From the NCBI GenBank assembly GCA_039683515.1, contig JBDKRG010000034.1, positions 79,760-143,759 of the forward strand: DNA of 64,000 nt. The letters run 5' to 3'. The position numbers and the translations under genes are program-made. A model generated the notes under the pieces. It was given only the letters and a program-made list of their open reading frames with translations. It was not told the DNA's origin and did not search any database. Origin of the DNA: JAJFUE01 sp039683515 (GTDB lineage: Bacteria > Sumerlaeota > Sumerlaeia > MVZB01). Shown piece by piece: positions 27,272 through 36,541 of the stretch. The first letter of the stretch is position 1. Each line of letters starts with the position of its first letter.

Positions 27272-30232
27272 ATGGAGATCGGTAACATGACGATTCGTTT
27301 CCGAACCACCGGGCGACAGGGTTGGCGTCGGCTGGCGTGGCTGGGTCTCGCGATCGTGTTCATGAGCGCGGCGTTCGCGTGGGCAGAGCCGCGCACGCTC
27401 TACAAGCCGCGCGACATTGAAAATGCTCGGAAAAATATCGAGCTTTATCCATGGGCAAAATCGATCGTCGCGGGCTGGAAGCGAAACGTTACTTATGCGA
27501 TGGACCAGGACCGGGCCTTTTTCAACAAGCTGATCCCGGAGCTGACCCCCGGCACCTTCTACGGCCAGAACTGTCCGGCCTGCGTCGGCAAGCAATCGGT
27601 GACGGGCGAGAGCGATGTCTTCCAATGGAACCTGGAAAAACCCGACCAACTTGTCTGCAAACGTTGCGGCACAGTCTATCCCAATGAGCAATACCCCGAG
27701 ACGGGCGTGCTGGATTGCCCACGCATGGGCCAGAAGATCGCCTATTACCAGACCCCCGAGGAACTGGCCAATCCGGCCGAGCGCAACAAACTGGCGCTCA
27801 AGTGGCTCGGCGACCGCCCCACAATGACCAGTTTCAGCAGCCTGATCCGCTACGAGAAGGTCCACTGGGCCTACAGCCAGGTGTCGACGCTGGCCAAGCT
27901 CTATGTCCTGACCGGGGATATCGCTTACGCCGAGCACGCGGCCTGGATTCTCGACCGCTTCGCCAAGGTCTTCCCCCAATACCTCTATCACTCCTATGAC
28001 GGCAGCTTCGCCGACCTGCCGCCGGCCGAAGTGGCGGTTAATATGGGCAAAAACGGAAGCGGCGGGCGATTTCCCGCAGGCGCGATTCGCCACGCTTACG
28101 GCCTGAATCAAACCGCCACCACCTCGACGTTGTTCAACGGCTTCTGGGGGGCCGGCCGGCTCAGCGTCCACGGCAAGGGAAGCGACGCCGGTCCGCTGTT
28201 TGAGTTGACGCTCGCCTATGATTTGATCCGTGACGCCAAGTATCCCGATGGCCGCCCGCTGCTCGACGCACAGGCGGACCGCCGCATCCGCCAGGACCTG
28301 ATCGAAGCCGGCTGCGCCGACCTGGAGCAGTGGGATTCGCTCAGCAACAAGGGCGTGGCTGTGTTCACGGTCATTGCCGCCAACGGCATCCTGTTCGATC
28401 GTCCGGAGCGGGTCCACCGGGCGATCGACGGCCTGGACCGGATCATGGCCGACTGTTATCACCATGACGGTTTTTATTCGGAGTCGCCCGGTTACGCGGA
28501 GCACAATTATAACAACATGCGGGAGTTGCCCGACCTGCTGCTCGGCTACAGCGACCCGGCCGGCTATCAGCCCAAATCCGGCGCGCGCGTCGAGAATCTG
28601 AACCCGTACAAGAGCGGGCGGGTCTCCCTGGCGCTGCAGAACATGGTGCGGATGCTCGCCCCCGACAACCGGATGCCGATCATCGGCGATACCGGTTACA
28701 AGTACAAGCTCAGCCCGATTTTCGCCGAGATCATGGCCGCGCGCTACGGCGGCCAGTTCGCCGGCCTGCTCGAAACCACGCAGGGCGCTCCCCTCGCTGA
28801 CAAAGGGAGCGAATACGCGCTCTGGTACCGCCCGGCCGACCTCAAGGCGCCCGCCGGGACGGTCAAGCTGCCGCTGCGGTCGGAATGGTTCCCGGGCTGG
28901 CATGTCGGCGTGCTGCGCGGCGGTCGCGAAACCAACGATACGGCGCTGTTTATGAACGGCAACGAGAATCACTGGACGATCAAGACCAGCCATCGCCATT
29001 CCGACGTCCTGAGTCTCAGCTACTACGCATTCGGCCAGGAACTGGCGTCGGACCGAGGCTATTTCACCGGCGGCGGGCAGCTGACGCGCGACGGCCTGCG
29101 GGGCCAGGACTGGATCGCTGGCACGCTCTCGCACAATGGGGTCGTGGTCGACGAGAAGAATCAGGTCAAGAGCGCGTGCGGCTCGAACCTGGAGCTGTTC
29201 GGCGCCGCGCCGGGCGTCGAAGTCATCGAGGCTTCCGCCTGCAACGCCTATCCGCAGTGTGACGTTTATCGCCGATCGACGGCCTTGGTGCGCCTGCCCG
29301 ACGGCCGGAACTACGCCGTCGATTTCTTCCGCGTGCGTGGAGGCAAGGTCCATCAATACGCGTTTCATTCCACCGGCAACATGACCGGATTCGAACCGGC
29401 GCAGCCTTCGGCGCAACCGGTCGGGCTGGCGCCGGCCTGGAGTAAGTGGGTCAAACATCCTCGCGCCCTGACGGCGAATCAGCCGCGCGTGTTCACCTGG
29501 CGATCGGGCGGCGTCAACCTCGACCTGCGGATGCTGAACAGCGCCGACCTGGATCGGATCGTCATCGCCGATGCGCCGGGCTGGCGCCAAGCCTCGCCGC
29601 CGGCGGAACTGGACAAGCCGCCGATCCAGCAGATCCTGGCCGAGCATCGCGCCGGCGCGGACGGCGGGAAGCTCTCCACGCAATACGCAGCCGTGATCGT
29701 GCCGTATCAAGGCGAAGAATCGCCGGTGCGCGGCGCACGGCTGCTTCAAAACGATCCGGCGAGCGGCGTGCTGGCGGTCGAGGTGCGGCTGGCCGATCGC
29801 ACCGACGTGATCGTCTCGACCATGGACGGCGAGCGGCGACAATACGGACCCGTCGGCGTTGCCGGCCGATTCGGCTTTGTCTCGCTCGACCGGCACGGGC
29901 GCGCCATGCAAGCGTATCTGCTGGGCGGAACCGGCCTCGAATGCGGGGAGTTGAAGATCGAGCTGCCCGCGGCGACCGAGTCGCTCAAGGTGCGCTCGGT
30001 GGACGACCAGACGATCCGGCTGGCGCAGCCCTTGCCGGCCGCCGTGGCCCGGGCCGCCACCCTTATCCTGGCTCGCGGCCCCAAGCCCCTCGCATCCGCG
30101 GCCGGCGCGCCGATGCCCCAGACCGGATTCGATATCGAATCGGCGGCGGGGGACACGATCACCGTGCGCGATTACCCGGCGCTGCCGTCCGACACGGTGA
30201 CGGTGCTCTGTTCAAAATGGATCGGCAAGTAG
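27272..30232 (+). CDS. Heparinase II/III-family polysaccharide lyase, secreted
   Basis: This 986-residue protein has an N-terminal signal or anchor helix (LAWLGLAIVFMSAAFAWA). An alpha-toroid region of about 500 residues follows (WAYSQVSTLAKLYVLTGD, SPGYAEHNYNNMRELPDLL), then a beta-sandwich whose HRHSDVLSLSYYAFGQ (H574-D578) matches the Heparinase II/III C-terminal signature. The family cleaves uronic-acid polysaccharides by beta-elimination. Unusually, a four-cysteine knuckle (CPAC at C101, CKRCG about 40 residues on) sits near the N-terminus and may bind zinc. The start may be the ATG at 27287, which has GGAG 9 nt upstream. The gene lies between the two clpC 3' copies. Confidence 0.85.
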   Translation: MEIGNMTIRFRTTGRQGWRRLAWLGLAIVFMSAAFAWAEPRTLYKPRDIENARKNIELYPWAKSIVAGWKRNVTYAMDQDRAFFNKLIPELTPGTFYGQNCPACVGKQSVTGESDVFQWNLEKPDQLVCKRCGTVYPNEQYPETGVLDCPRMGQKIAYYQTPEELANPAERNKLALKWLGDRPTMTSFSSLIRYEKVHWAYSQVSTLAKLYVLTGDIAYAEHAAWILDRFAKVFPQYLYHSYDGSFADLPPAEVAVNMGKNGSGGRFPAGAIRHAYGLNQTATTSTLFNGFWGAGRLSVHGKGSDAGPLFELTLAYDLIRDAKYPDGRPLLDAQADRRIRQDLIEAGCADLEQWDSLSNKGVAVFTVIAANGILFDRPERVHRAIDGLDRIMADCYHHDGFYSESPGYAEHNYNNMRELPDLLLGYSDPAGYQPKSGARVENLNPYKSGRVSLALQNMVRMLAPDNRMPIIGDTGYKYKLSPIFAEIMAARYGGQFAGLLETTQGAPLADKGSEYALWYRPADLKAPAGTVKLPLRSEWFPGWHVGVLRGGRETNDTALFMNGNENHWTIKTSHRHSDVLSLSYYAFGQELASDRGYFTGGGQLTRDGLRGQDWIAGTLSHNGVVVDEKNQVKSACGSNLELFGAAPGVEVIEASACNAYPQCDVYRRSTALVRLPDGRNYAVDFFRVRGGKVHQYAFHSTGNMTGFEPAQPSAQPVGLAPAWSKWVKHPRALTANQPRVFTWRSGGVNLDLRMLNSADLDRIVIADAPGWRQASPPAELDKPPIQQILAEHRAGADGGKLSTQYAAVIVPYQGEESPVRGARLLQNDPASGVLAVEVRLADRTDVIVSTMDGERRQYGPVGVAGRFGFVSLDRHGRAMQAYLLGGTGLECGELKIELPAATESLKVRSVDDQTIRLAQPLPAAVARAATLILARGPKPLASAAGAPMPQTGFDIESAAGDTITVRDYPALPSDTVTVLCSKWIGK

Positions 30233-30262
30233 GTCGCTAGAGCGCTTGCCATAAGTTATCGG

Positions 30263-30304
30263 TTCGTGCTCGTGCTCGTGCTCGTAATCGTAATCGTAAT
30301 CGAA
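30263..30304 (+). repeat. Hexamer tandem repeat (family E)
   Basis: The sequence TTCGTG, three times CTCGT(G/A), then ATCGTA units and ATCGAA, is built of 6-base steps over 42 nt. The same pattern recurs at 47379-47412 and, inverted, at 47756-47789. Confidence 0.9.
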
Positions 30305-30411
30305 CAAATCACCGGCACGTTATACCGAGAACCATTTCGATTTGGTTCATTGCGGGAAAACTTTTGTCAACGGCTATAGATGAAGCGACCTACTGGGGGT
30401 GAGCAACAAGC

Positions 30412-30449
30412 AAATCCCCCGGGCCTCTTCGGCCCGGGGGATTTTGTTA
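30412..30449 (-). terminator. Bidirectional terminator of clpC
   Basis: The perfect 14-bp stem AAATCCCCCGGGCC/GGCCCGGGGGATTT with a TCTTC loop has T-rich flanks on both strands. It lies 30 nt past the clpC stop. Confidence 0.92.
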
Positions 30450-30478
30450 CTTCCAACTCCAAATCGTTCGTTGCTTCG

Positions 30479-32956
30479 TTATTTCTTGTCGTCGGCGCCG
30501 GCCTTGGCCGGCGACTGGTTGGTCTTGATGTCGAACGCCACCGTCTTGTCTTCCTTCAGGCGGCAGCGGATGTCGGACCCGTCCGGGATCTCGTTGTTGA
30601 TGATCAGCGAGCTGAGCGGGTCCTCGATGTACTTCTGCAGCGCGCGCCGCATCGGGCGGGCGCCGTATTCGCTGTCGTAGCCCTGCTCGACCATGAATTC
30701 CTTCGTCTCGGTGTCGACGTGGACGACGATCCCGCGGTCGACCAGACGGTCGTTCAGGCGGTCGACCATGATGTCGACGATCTTCTCGATGTCGCCGCGG
30801 TCGAGCGACCGGAACACGATCGCCTCGTCGAGGCGGTTCAGGAACTCGGGGTTGAACACCTTGCGCATCTCGCTCATGACCTTCGAGCGCAGGCCCTCGT
30901 AGTCCATCATCTCGTCGCCGCTGTGGAAGCCGAGCGTCCCGGACTTCTTGAGCCGCCGCGTCCCGATGTTGCTGGTCATGATGATGACCGTGTTGCGGAA
31001 GTCGACGATGTGGCCCCAGCTGTCGGTCAGGCGGCCGTCGTCGAGGACCTGCAGGAGCAGGCTGTAGACGTCCGGGTGCGCCTTCTCGATCTCGTCGAGC
31101 AGCACGACGGAGTACGGCTTCTGCCGGACCTTCTCGGTCAGCTGGCCACCCTCTTCGTAGCCGACGTATCCGGGGGGCGCGCCGAGCAGGCGGCTCACCG
31201 AATACTTCTCCATGTATTCGCTCATGTCGATGCGGATCATCGAGTCCTCGTCGCCGAACAGGAACTCGGCCAGCGTCTTGGCCAGCTCCGTCTTGCCGAC
31301 GCCGGTCGGCCCGAGGAACATGAAGCTGCCCGTCGGGCGCTTGGGGTCCTTGAGGCCGCTGCGGGCGCGGCGGATCGCCTTGCTGATGGCGGCGATGGCC
31401 TCGGGCTGCCCGATGACGCGCTTGCAGAGTTCCTCTTCCATGCGGGTCAGGCGGGCCGTCTCCTCTTCCTCGAGGCGCATGACCGGGATCCCCGTCCAGC
31501 GCGAAACGATGTAGGCGACGTCCTTCTCGCGCAGCTCGCGGATCCCCTCCTTGGCCTTGGACTCTTCCCACTCGTCGACGAGCCGCTCGTATTCCTCGCG
31601 CGCCGCATCCTTCTTCTGCTTGAGCTCCTGGCACTTCTCGAATTCCTGCTCGCGCTCGAGGCGCTTGCGGCGGTCGTCGAGGTCCTCGATCTGTTTTTCG
31701 AGCTCGCGGATGCGCTGCGGCTTGCTCGTGACCTGCAGCCGCGCCCGGGCGCCGGCCTCGTCGATGACGTCGATGGCCTTGTCGGGCAGGTAGCGGTCGG
31801 TCACGTAGCGGTCCGACAGGATCGCGGCCTGGTCGATCGCCTCGTCGCTGATGATGACGTTGTGGTGCTGCTCGTAGCGGCTGCGCAGCCCGCGCAGGAT
31901 CGCCTTGGTCTGCTCGATATTGGGCGGGTCGATCGTGATCGGCTGGAACCGCCGCTCCAGCGCCCCGTCCTTTTCGATGTACTTGCGGTACTCTTCGAGC
32001 GTCGTCGCGCCGATGCACTGGATCTCGCCGCGGGAGAGGGCCGGCTTGAGCATGTTGCTGGCGTCGATGGCGCCTTCGGCGGCGCCGGCGCCGATCAGGG
32101 TATGGAGTTCGTCGATAAAGATCAGCACGTCCGGGTTGCGCCGGATCTCCTGCATGATCGCCTTGAGCCGCTCCTCGAATTGGCCGCGGTACTTGGTCCC
32201 GGCGACGATGGCCGCCAGGTCCAGCGACAGCAGGCGCCGGTTCTTGAGCAGCTCCGGGATGTCCTCGTTGACGATCTTCTGGGCGAGCCCCTCGACGATG
32301 GCCGTCTTGCCGACGCCCGGCTCGCCGAGCAGGATCGGGTTGTTCTTGGTGCGCCGGCAGAGGATCTGCAGGATCCGCTCGATTTCGTCCTCGCGGCCGA
32401 TGACCGGGTCCAGCTTGCTTTCGCGCGCCAGCTGCGTCAGGTCGCGGCCGAACATGTCGAGGGCCGGCGTCTTGCTCTTTTCAAACGATTCCTTGCTCTT
32501 GGTGGCGCCGCCGCTGGAGCCCTCGATGACCTGCAGGACTTCCTTGCGCGCCTTCTCGTAGTCGACGCCGAACTGGCGCAGGCATTTGCTCGCCAGCGTC
32601 TGGTCTTCCTTGATGAGGGCCAGGAGCAGGTGCTCGGTCCCCACCCAACCGTGTTTCATGTCGTTGGCGATTTGCTTGGAGGTCTCGAGGACGCGCTTGG
32701 CGTCGGCGTTGGGCGAAAACAGCCCCACGGTCGGCCCCTTGCCGACTTCGACCATGCGCTCCAGCTCCAGCTTGACGTCTTCGAGGTCGACGTCCAGATT
32801 CATCAGGGTTTGAATGGCGAGGCCATCCCCTTTGCGGATGATGCCGAGCAGGTAGTGCTCCGGGCCGATGTAGTCGTGCCCCAGCCGGCCGGCTTCAGCC
32901 TTGGAGAGCTTCAAAACTTCGCGCATTCCGGGGGTGTATGGCGTTTTATCGATCAT
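30479..32956 (-). CDS. clpC: ATP-dependent Clp protease ATP-binding subunit ClpC
   Basis: ClpC is an AAA+ unfoldase that feeds proteins to ClpP. The 825-residue protein has the paired Clp N-domain repeats (LGHDYIGPEHYLLGII, HGWVGTEHLLLALI). D1 has Walker A GEPGVGKTAIVEGLA and Walker B VLIFIDELHTLIGAG. A coiled-coil M domain is at about residues 410-475, including an ExEF(E)KCQELK segment typical of ClpC. D2 has GPTGVGKTELAK, VVLLDEIEKAHPDV, and LGAPPGYVGYEEGG. A good GGGGAGG precedes ATG. mcsB lies upstream on the same strand. A separate promoter is seen in the 234-nt gap. Its 3' 197 nt are duplicated at 26923-27119. Confidence 0.97.
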   Translation of the reverse strand: MIDKTPYTPGMREVLKLSKAEAGRLGHDYIGPEHYLLGIIRKGDGLAIQTLMNLDVDLEDVKLELERMVEVGKGPTVGLFSPNADAKRVLETSKQIANDMKHGWVGTEHLLLALIKEDQTLASKCLRQFGVDYEKARKEVLQVIEGSSGGATKSKESFEKSKTPALDMFGRDLTQLARESKLDPVIGREDEIERILQILCRRTKNNPILLGEPGVGKTAIVEGLAQKIVNEDIPELLKNRRLLSLDLAAIVAGTKYRGQFEERLKAIMQEIRRNPDVLIFIDELHTLIGAGAAEGAIDASNMLKPALSRGEIQCIGATTLEEYRKYIEKDGALERRFQPITIDPPNIEQTKAILRGLRSRYEQHHNVIISDEAIDQAAILSDRYVTDRYLPDKAIDVIDEAGARARLQVTSKPQRIRELEKQIEDLDDRRKRLEREQEFEKCQELKQKKDAAREEYERLVDEWEESKAKEGIRELREKDVAYIVSRWTGIPVMRLEEEETARLTRMEEELCKRVIGQPEAIAAISKAIRRARSGLKDPKRPTGSFMFLGPTGVGKTELAKTLAEFLFGDEDSMIRIDMSEYMEKYSVSRLLGAPPGYVGYEEGGQLTEKVRQKPYSVVLLDEIEKAHPDVYSLLLQVLDDGRLTDSWGHIVDFRNTVIIMTSNIGTRRLKKSGTLGFHSGDEMMDYEGLRSKVMSEMRKVFNPEFLNRLDEAIVFRSLDRGDIEKIVDIMVDRLNDRLVDRGIVVHVDTETKEFMVEQGYDSEYGARPMRRALQKYIEDPLSSLIINNEIPDGSDIRCRLKEDKTVAFDIKTNQSPAKAGADDKK

Positions 32957-33082
32957 TGTGGATGCCTCCCCGCTCTGGGATCCAATGGTGTGGAACGGGC
33001 GGGTGATCTGACTCCTTTGTGTGTGCTGTCGAATCCAAGGATGTTTGCACAGATTGGTCGGTCCGAACTCTCTTTCATGACT

Positions 33083-33110
33083 ATTCTATATCATATCGGT
33101 AGAGTGTCAA
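33083..33110 (-). promoter_or_regulatory. Sigma70-type promoter for clpC
   Basis: On the minus strand TTGACA (33110-33105), a 16-nt spacer and TAGAAT (33088-33083) lie about 130 nt upstream of the clpC start. No CIRCE or CtsR-type tandem repeat is visible. Confidence 0.6.
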
Positions 33111-33190
33111 ATCGGGCTTTTTCTGACTTTTTTAACCCCTATCATACCTTCTCATCGGAATTTCGAGCCAATTCTGAACCGGAGTCGCGA

Positions 33191-34249
33191 TTAATGCTGG
33201 CCGTTGGTCCGGAAAATCGATCTTAAGTAATCGGCCCGGACCAGATCGCGTTTGTCCGGATCGTCATCGGCCCCCTGGTTGAACCGCAGGTGGGCCGGCT
33301 GAATCTGCACGAAGAGGCGGTTGAGCTCGGCGTGGCCGAGCGGCATCCCCCAGTCCTGCGCCACGCCCAGCCGCGTGCGCGACAGGAGCGTCGCCGCTTC
33401 GGCCGAGGTCATCTGCCGCGCCGAGGCAAGGATCCCGAGGGCGCGGCAGACGGCGTCCTCGACTTTCTCCCGGGCGTCCTTCAGCAGCAGCTCGCGCGTG
33501 CGCATCTCGCGGTCGATCACCTGGCGGACGACCTTCTCCAGCGTCTGCATGATCTGCCGCTCGCTCTTGCCGAGCGTGATTTCATTGGAAATCTGGAACA
33601 TGTCGCCCAGGTTCTCGGTGTGCTCGCCGTAGGCCCCGCGCACGATCAGGCCGTAGTTGTTCAGGTTTCCGAGGCTCTCCTCGATCTGCCCGACCATCGC
33701 CAGCGCCGGCATGTGCAGCATGACCGACAGCCGCAGCCCCGTCCCCGTGTTCGTCGGGCACGCCGTCAGGTAGCCGAACTCCTCGCTGTAGGCCATCTCG
33801 AGCCGCTTCTCGACGACCTCCTCCAGGCGGTTGATCCGGCTGTAGGCCTCGCCGATGCGCAGTCCCGAGACGAGCGTGGACAGGCGCAGGTGGTCTTCCT
33901 CGTTGACCATCACCGAGGTGTCCATCGCCGGGCTGAGATAGACCATCCGGCCGATGCCCCCCTTTTCCTGCTCGGTTGAAATCAGGTGGCTTTCGCGCAG
34001 GAGGGTGCGGACCGGCTGCTCCAGCGCGCCCAGCTCGTAGCCGGCGTAGGGCCCCAGCTCGCCGTTGGCGCGGAAGGCCGCGTGAACACGCTGGGCGATC
34101 TCGCCCAGCTTGTCCTCGCCCGCGTGCGCCGCGAACGGCAGGTGCGGCAGGTTGCGGGCGAGCCTCGCCCGGCTCGAGACCACCACCTCGTTGCGCGGGG
34201 CGTCCTCGAGAATCCAATGATCCATGTTGCGTGGCAGGCTGAAGTTCAT
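33191..34249 (-). CDS. mcsB: Protein arginine kinase McsB (ATP:guanido phosphotransferase)
   Basis: McsB phosphorylates arginines of damaged proteins and so marks them for ClpCP. The 352-residue protein has guanido-kinase hallmarks: SSRARLARNLPHLPF near the N-terminus, VNEEDHLRLST (the NEEDH loop) and LTACPTNTGTGLRLSV with the reactive cysteine. ATG at 34249 has GGAAGG upstream, so the Met seven codons earlier is rejected. It lies just upstream of clpC, as in Bacillus. The usual partners mcsA and ctsR are not present in the window. Confidence 0.93.
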   Translation of the reverse strand: MNFSLPRNMDHWILEDAPRNEVVVSSRARLARNLPHLPFAAHAGEDKLGEIAQRVHAAFRANGELGPYAGYELGALEQPVRTLLRESHLISTEQEKGGIGRMVYLSPAMDTSVMVNEEDHLRLSTLVSGLRIGEAYSRINRLEEVVEKRLEMAYSEEFGYLTACPTNTGTGLRLSVMLHMPALAMVGQIEESLGNLNNYGLIVRGAYGEHTENLGDMFQISNEITLGKSERQIMQTLEKVVRQVIDREMRTRELLLKDAREKVEDAVCRALGILASARQMTSAEAATLLSRTRLGVAQDWGMPLGHAELNRLFVQIQPAHLRFNQGADDDPDKRDLVRADYLRSIFRTNGQH

Positions 34250-34714
34250 CGCACCTTCCCGTTCGAGCAAAACGAGAGTGACTCGCGGCGCCTCTCGTCC
34301 GGTTCACTTCCCATTATTTCAGGTTGGGGCTCAAAAGCAAATGAGTAGTTGCGGCCGAGAGCCCCGGCTCCGGGACCCCGTCTGTGTTTGGCGCGCGAAT
34401 GGCCGGAAAACTTTTTCACCCGCTCATAATCGTAATCGATCCAATCGTCGGCTCGTCCATGGATGACCCATTGGATCGCGTCGCGGACCACACCATGGCC
34501 CGCAACCCGTCCCGGGCCCCGTGGCAACGGAATTTAACTTTTGTGAGATTTTCCTCATGCGAAACGGATAGATGAGCTGAAAAGCGCACAGCGAACCGGA
34601 ATGTGCGTTTTCGTAAGTGCTTCCATATCAACCATCCGGATCCAGCTCGGGCAAAAAATGGAATCGGTATGCTTTATGCTCCAATCCCTGGTGGGTGAAT
34701 CAAGGAGTCCCGCC
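34250..34714. other. Intergenic region mcsB / zinc-ribbon ORF
   Basis: These 465 nt hold no convincing gene. They contain a short hexamer-type stretch (ATAATCGTAATCGA at 34428-34441) and a 9-bp dyad CGATCCAAT ... ATTGGATCG (34437-34478). The frames here are short and without ribosome sites. Confidence 0.6.
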
Positions 34715-34912
34715 ATGTTACGACAGTGCTGCCAATGCAAACGGATCTGGGTCAATGGCCGCTGGGTCTTCCCGCGGCTGAGCCAGCTCGAGGGCCAGGA
34801 GGTCTCCCACGGCTACTGCGACGACTGCTTCAGCGTGACGATCAAGCAGGTGCGCCGCCAGGCCCAGCCGACCAGCTGGATGGGCAGGATCATGAATTTT
34901 TTTCACCAGTAA
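34715..34912 (+). CDS. Small four-cysteine zinc-ribbon-like protein
   Basis: This 65-residue protein starts MLRQCCQCKRIWVNGRW and has a second pair GYCDDC about 30 residues on, giving CxxC-x~30-CxxC. It ends in an amphipathic basic/hydrophobic tail. AAGGAG lies 7 nt before ATG, strongly supporting expression. The family is not recognised. It is divergent from mcsB. McsA, the McsB partner, is also a zinc-binding protein but much longer, so a link is speculative. Confidence 0.7.
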   Translation: MLRQCCQCKRIWVNGRWVFPRLSQLEGQEVSHGYCDDCFSVTIKQVRRQAQPTSWMGRIMNFFHQ

Positions 34913-34993
34913 AGGAAGGGGAACGGTCAAACCCAGCCCGAATCGAACGGAATCTCGAGACGCCTCCGCATCACATAAATCATCCAAAATGAA

Positions 34994-35025
34994 AAATCCC
35001 CCTCGCGGCCGCGAGGGGGATTTCG
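34994..35025 (-). terminator. Bidirectional terminator between zinc-ribbon ORF and trpB2
   Basis: The perfect 15-bp palindrome (AAATCCCCCTCGCGG with its complement, no loop bases) has an A-run on the left and TTT on the right. It serves the two convergent genes. Confidence 0.9.
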
Positions 35026-35044
35026 TTGTCCGTCCGGTTTTGGC

Positions 35045-36400
35045 TTACTCGATCACCGGCAGGTGGGCCAGCGAGTCGACCAGCGCCTTTTCGTCGTAGG
35101 TGATGTTGTTCAACTTGCCGTCGAGGTAGGCCTCGTAGGCGCTCATGTCCATGTGGCCGTGGCCGGTCAGGTGGAAGGCGATGATCTCCTTCTTCCCTTC
35201 CTGCTTGCAGCGCTCGGCCTCCATGATCGCGCCGCGCAGGGCGTGGCACGACTCGGGGGCGGGCATGATCCCTTCGAGCTTGGCGAACATGAGCCCGGCC
35301 GCGAACGTCTCGAGCTGCGGGATGGCGATCGCCTCGGCGAGCCCCTGCTCCATCGCCGCCGAAACCATCGGCGCCATGCCGTGATAGCGCAGGCCGCCGG
35401 CGTGGAAGCCCGGCGGCATGAAGTGGGCGCCGAGGGTATACATGCGCATGAGCGGCGTGAACCCGGCCGTGTCGCCGAAGTCGTAGGCGACCTTGCCGCG
35501 GGTCAGCGTCGGGCAGGCGGCCGGCTCGACGCCGACGAGGCGGATCTTCTTCTTGCCGTCGATCTTTTCGGGCAGGAACGGGAACGTGAAGCCGGCGAAG
35601 TTGGATCCGCCGCCGCAGCACGCGACCAGCACGTCCGGCCAGCGGCCGGCGATCTCGAACTGCTTGCGGGCCTCAAGGCCGACGATGCTCTGGTGGATCA
35701 GGACGTGGTTCAGGACGCTGCCCAGCGCGTAGTGCGCCGTCGGGTCGGCGATGGCGTCCTCGACGGCCTCGCTGATGGCGATCCCGAGGCTGCCGTTGGT
35801 GTCCGGGTCCTCGGCCAGGGCGTCGCGCCCGCTCTGGGTGCGCTCGCTCGGGCTCGGCACGCACTCGGCGCCGAAGGCGCGCATCATCGCCGCGCGGTAG
35901 GGCTTCTGCTTGTGGCTGACGCGGACCATGTAGACCGTGCAGTCCAGGCCGAACTGGGCCGAGGCGTAGGCCATCGAGCAGCCCCACTGGCCGGCGCCGG
36001 TCTCGGTGGTGATCCGCTTGATCCCTTCCTTGGCGTTGTAATATGCCTGCGGGACGGCCGTGTTGGGCTTGTGGCTGCCGGCCGGGCTGACGCCTTCGTA
36101 CTTGAACCAGATCTCGGCCGGGGTGCCGAGCGCGGCCTCCAGGTTGGTGGCGCGGATCAGCGGCGTCGGGCGCCAGACATAGTAAACCTTCCTGACTTCC
36201 TCCGGGATGTCGATCCAGCGCTGCGTCGACGCTTCCTGCTCGATGAGGCTCATCGGGAAGAGCGGGGCGAGCTGGTCGGGAGTCAGGGGCTCCTTGGTGC
36301 CGGGGTGCAGAGGGGGCGCCATCGGCTTGGGCAGGTCGGCCGCAAGGTTATACCACCGGGTCGGCATGTCCTTCTCGGAAAGCTGAATCTTCTTCTCCAT
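35045..36400 (-). CDS. trpB: TrpB2-type tryptophan synthase beta chain
   Basis: This PLP enzyme joins indole and serine to make tryptophan. The 451-residue length, the RPTPLIRATNLEAALG entry, SPAGSHKPNTAVPQAYY with the PLP lysine (HKPN), and the phosphate-binding ACCGGGSNFAG are typical of the TrpB2 subgroup. Standard TrpB is about 400 residues and contacts TrpA. TrpB2 works alone or as an indole salvage enzyme. No trp genes are nearby. A strong shared terminator ends the gene. ATG has only a weak ribosome site. Confidence 0.92.
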   Translation of the reverse strand: MEKKIQLSEKDMPTRWYNLAADLPKPMAPPLHPGTKEPLTPDQLAPLFPMSLIEQEASTQRWIDIPEEVRKVYYVWRPTPLIRATNLEAALGTPAEIWFKYEGVSPAGSHKPNTAVPQAYYNAKEGIKRITTETGAGQWGCSMAYASAQFGLDCTVYMVRVSHKQKPYRAAMMRAFGAECVPSPSERTQSGRDALAEDPDTNGSLGIAISEAVEDAIADPTAHYALGSVLNHVLIHQSIVGLEARKQFEIAGRWPDVLVACCGGGSNFAGFTFPFLPEKIDGKKKIRLVGVEPAACPTLTRGKVAYDFGDTAGFTPLMRMYTLGAHFMPPGFHAGGLRYHGMAPMVSAAMEQGLAEAIAIPQLETFAAGLMFAKLEGIMPAPESCHALRGAIMEAERCKQEGKKEIIAFHLTGHGHMDMSAYEAYLDGKLNNITYDEKALVDSLAHLPVIE

Positions 36401-36541
36401 GGTCTGAGTCCAAAAACCCTTTTCTGGAATGCTTCTGCAAGCGGGCGCGTCCGCAATCTTTTACCTTTTAAGGGAAATGGAGTCAATCTGTTCCCTACAA
36501 ACTTTCTTGAGGGTCGGGCGTCTTTTGGTTAGAGGTGAAAC

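Noticed and set aside
26906..29911. 1001-codon antisense frame over the lyase gene
   Set aside because: It is a shadow of the heparinase-like gene; only its end matches the clpC tail, and in another reading frame.
30263..30304. CRISPR-like repeats (also 47379-47412)
   Set aside because: The units are 6 nt with no spacers, and there are no cas genes.
30380..33226. 948-codon antisense frame over clpC
   Set aside because: It mirrors clpC codon bias and contains no domain.
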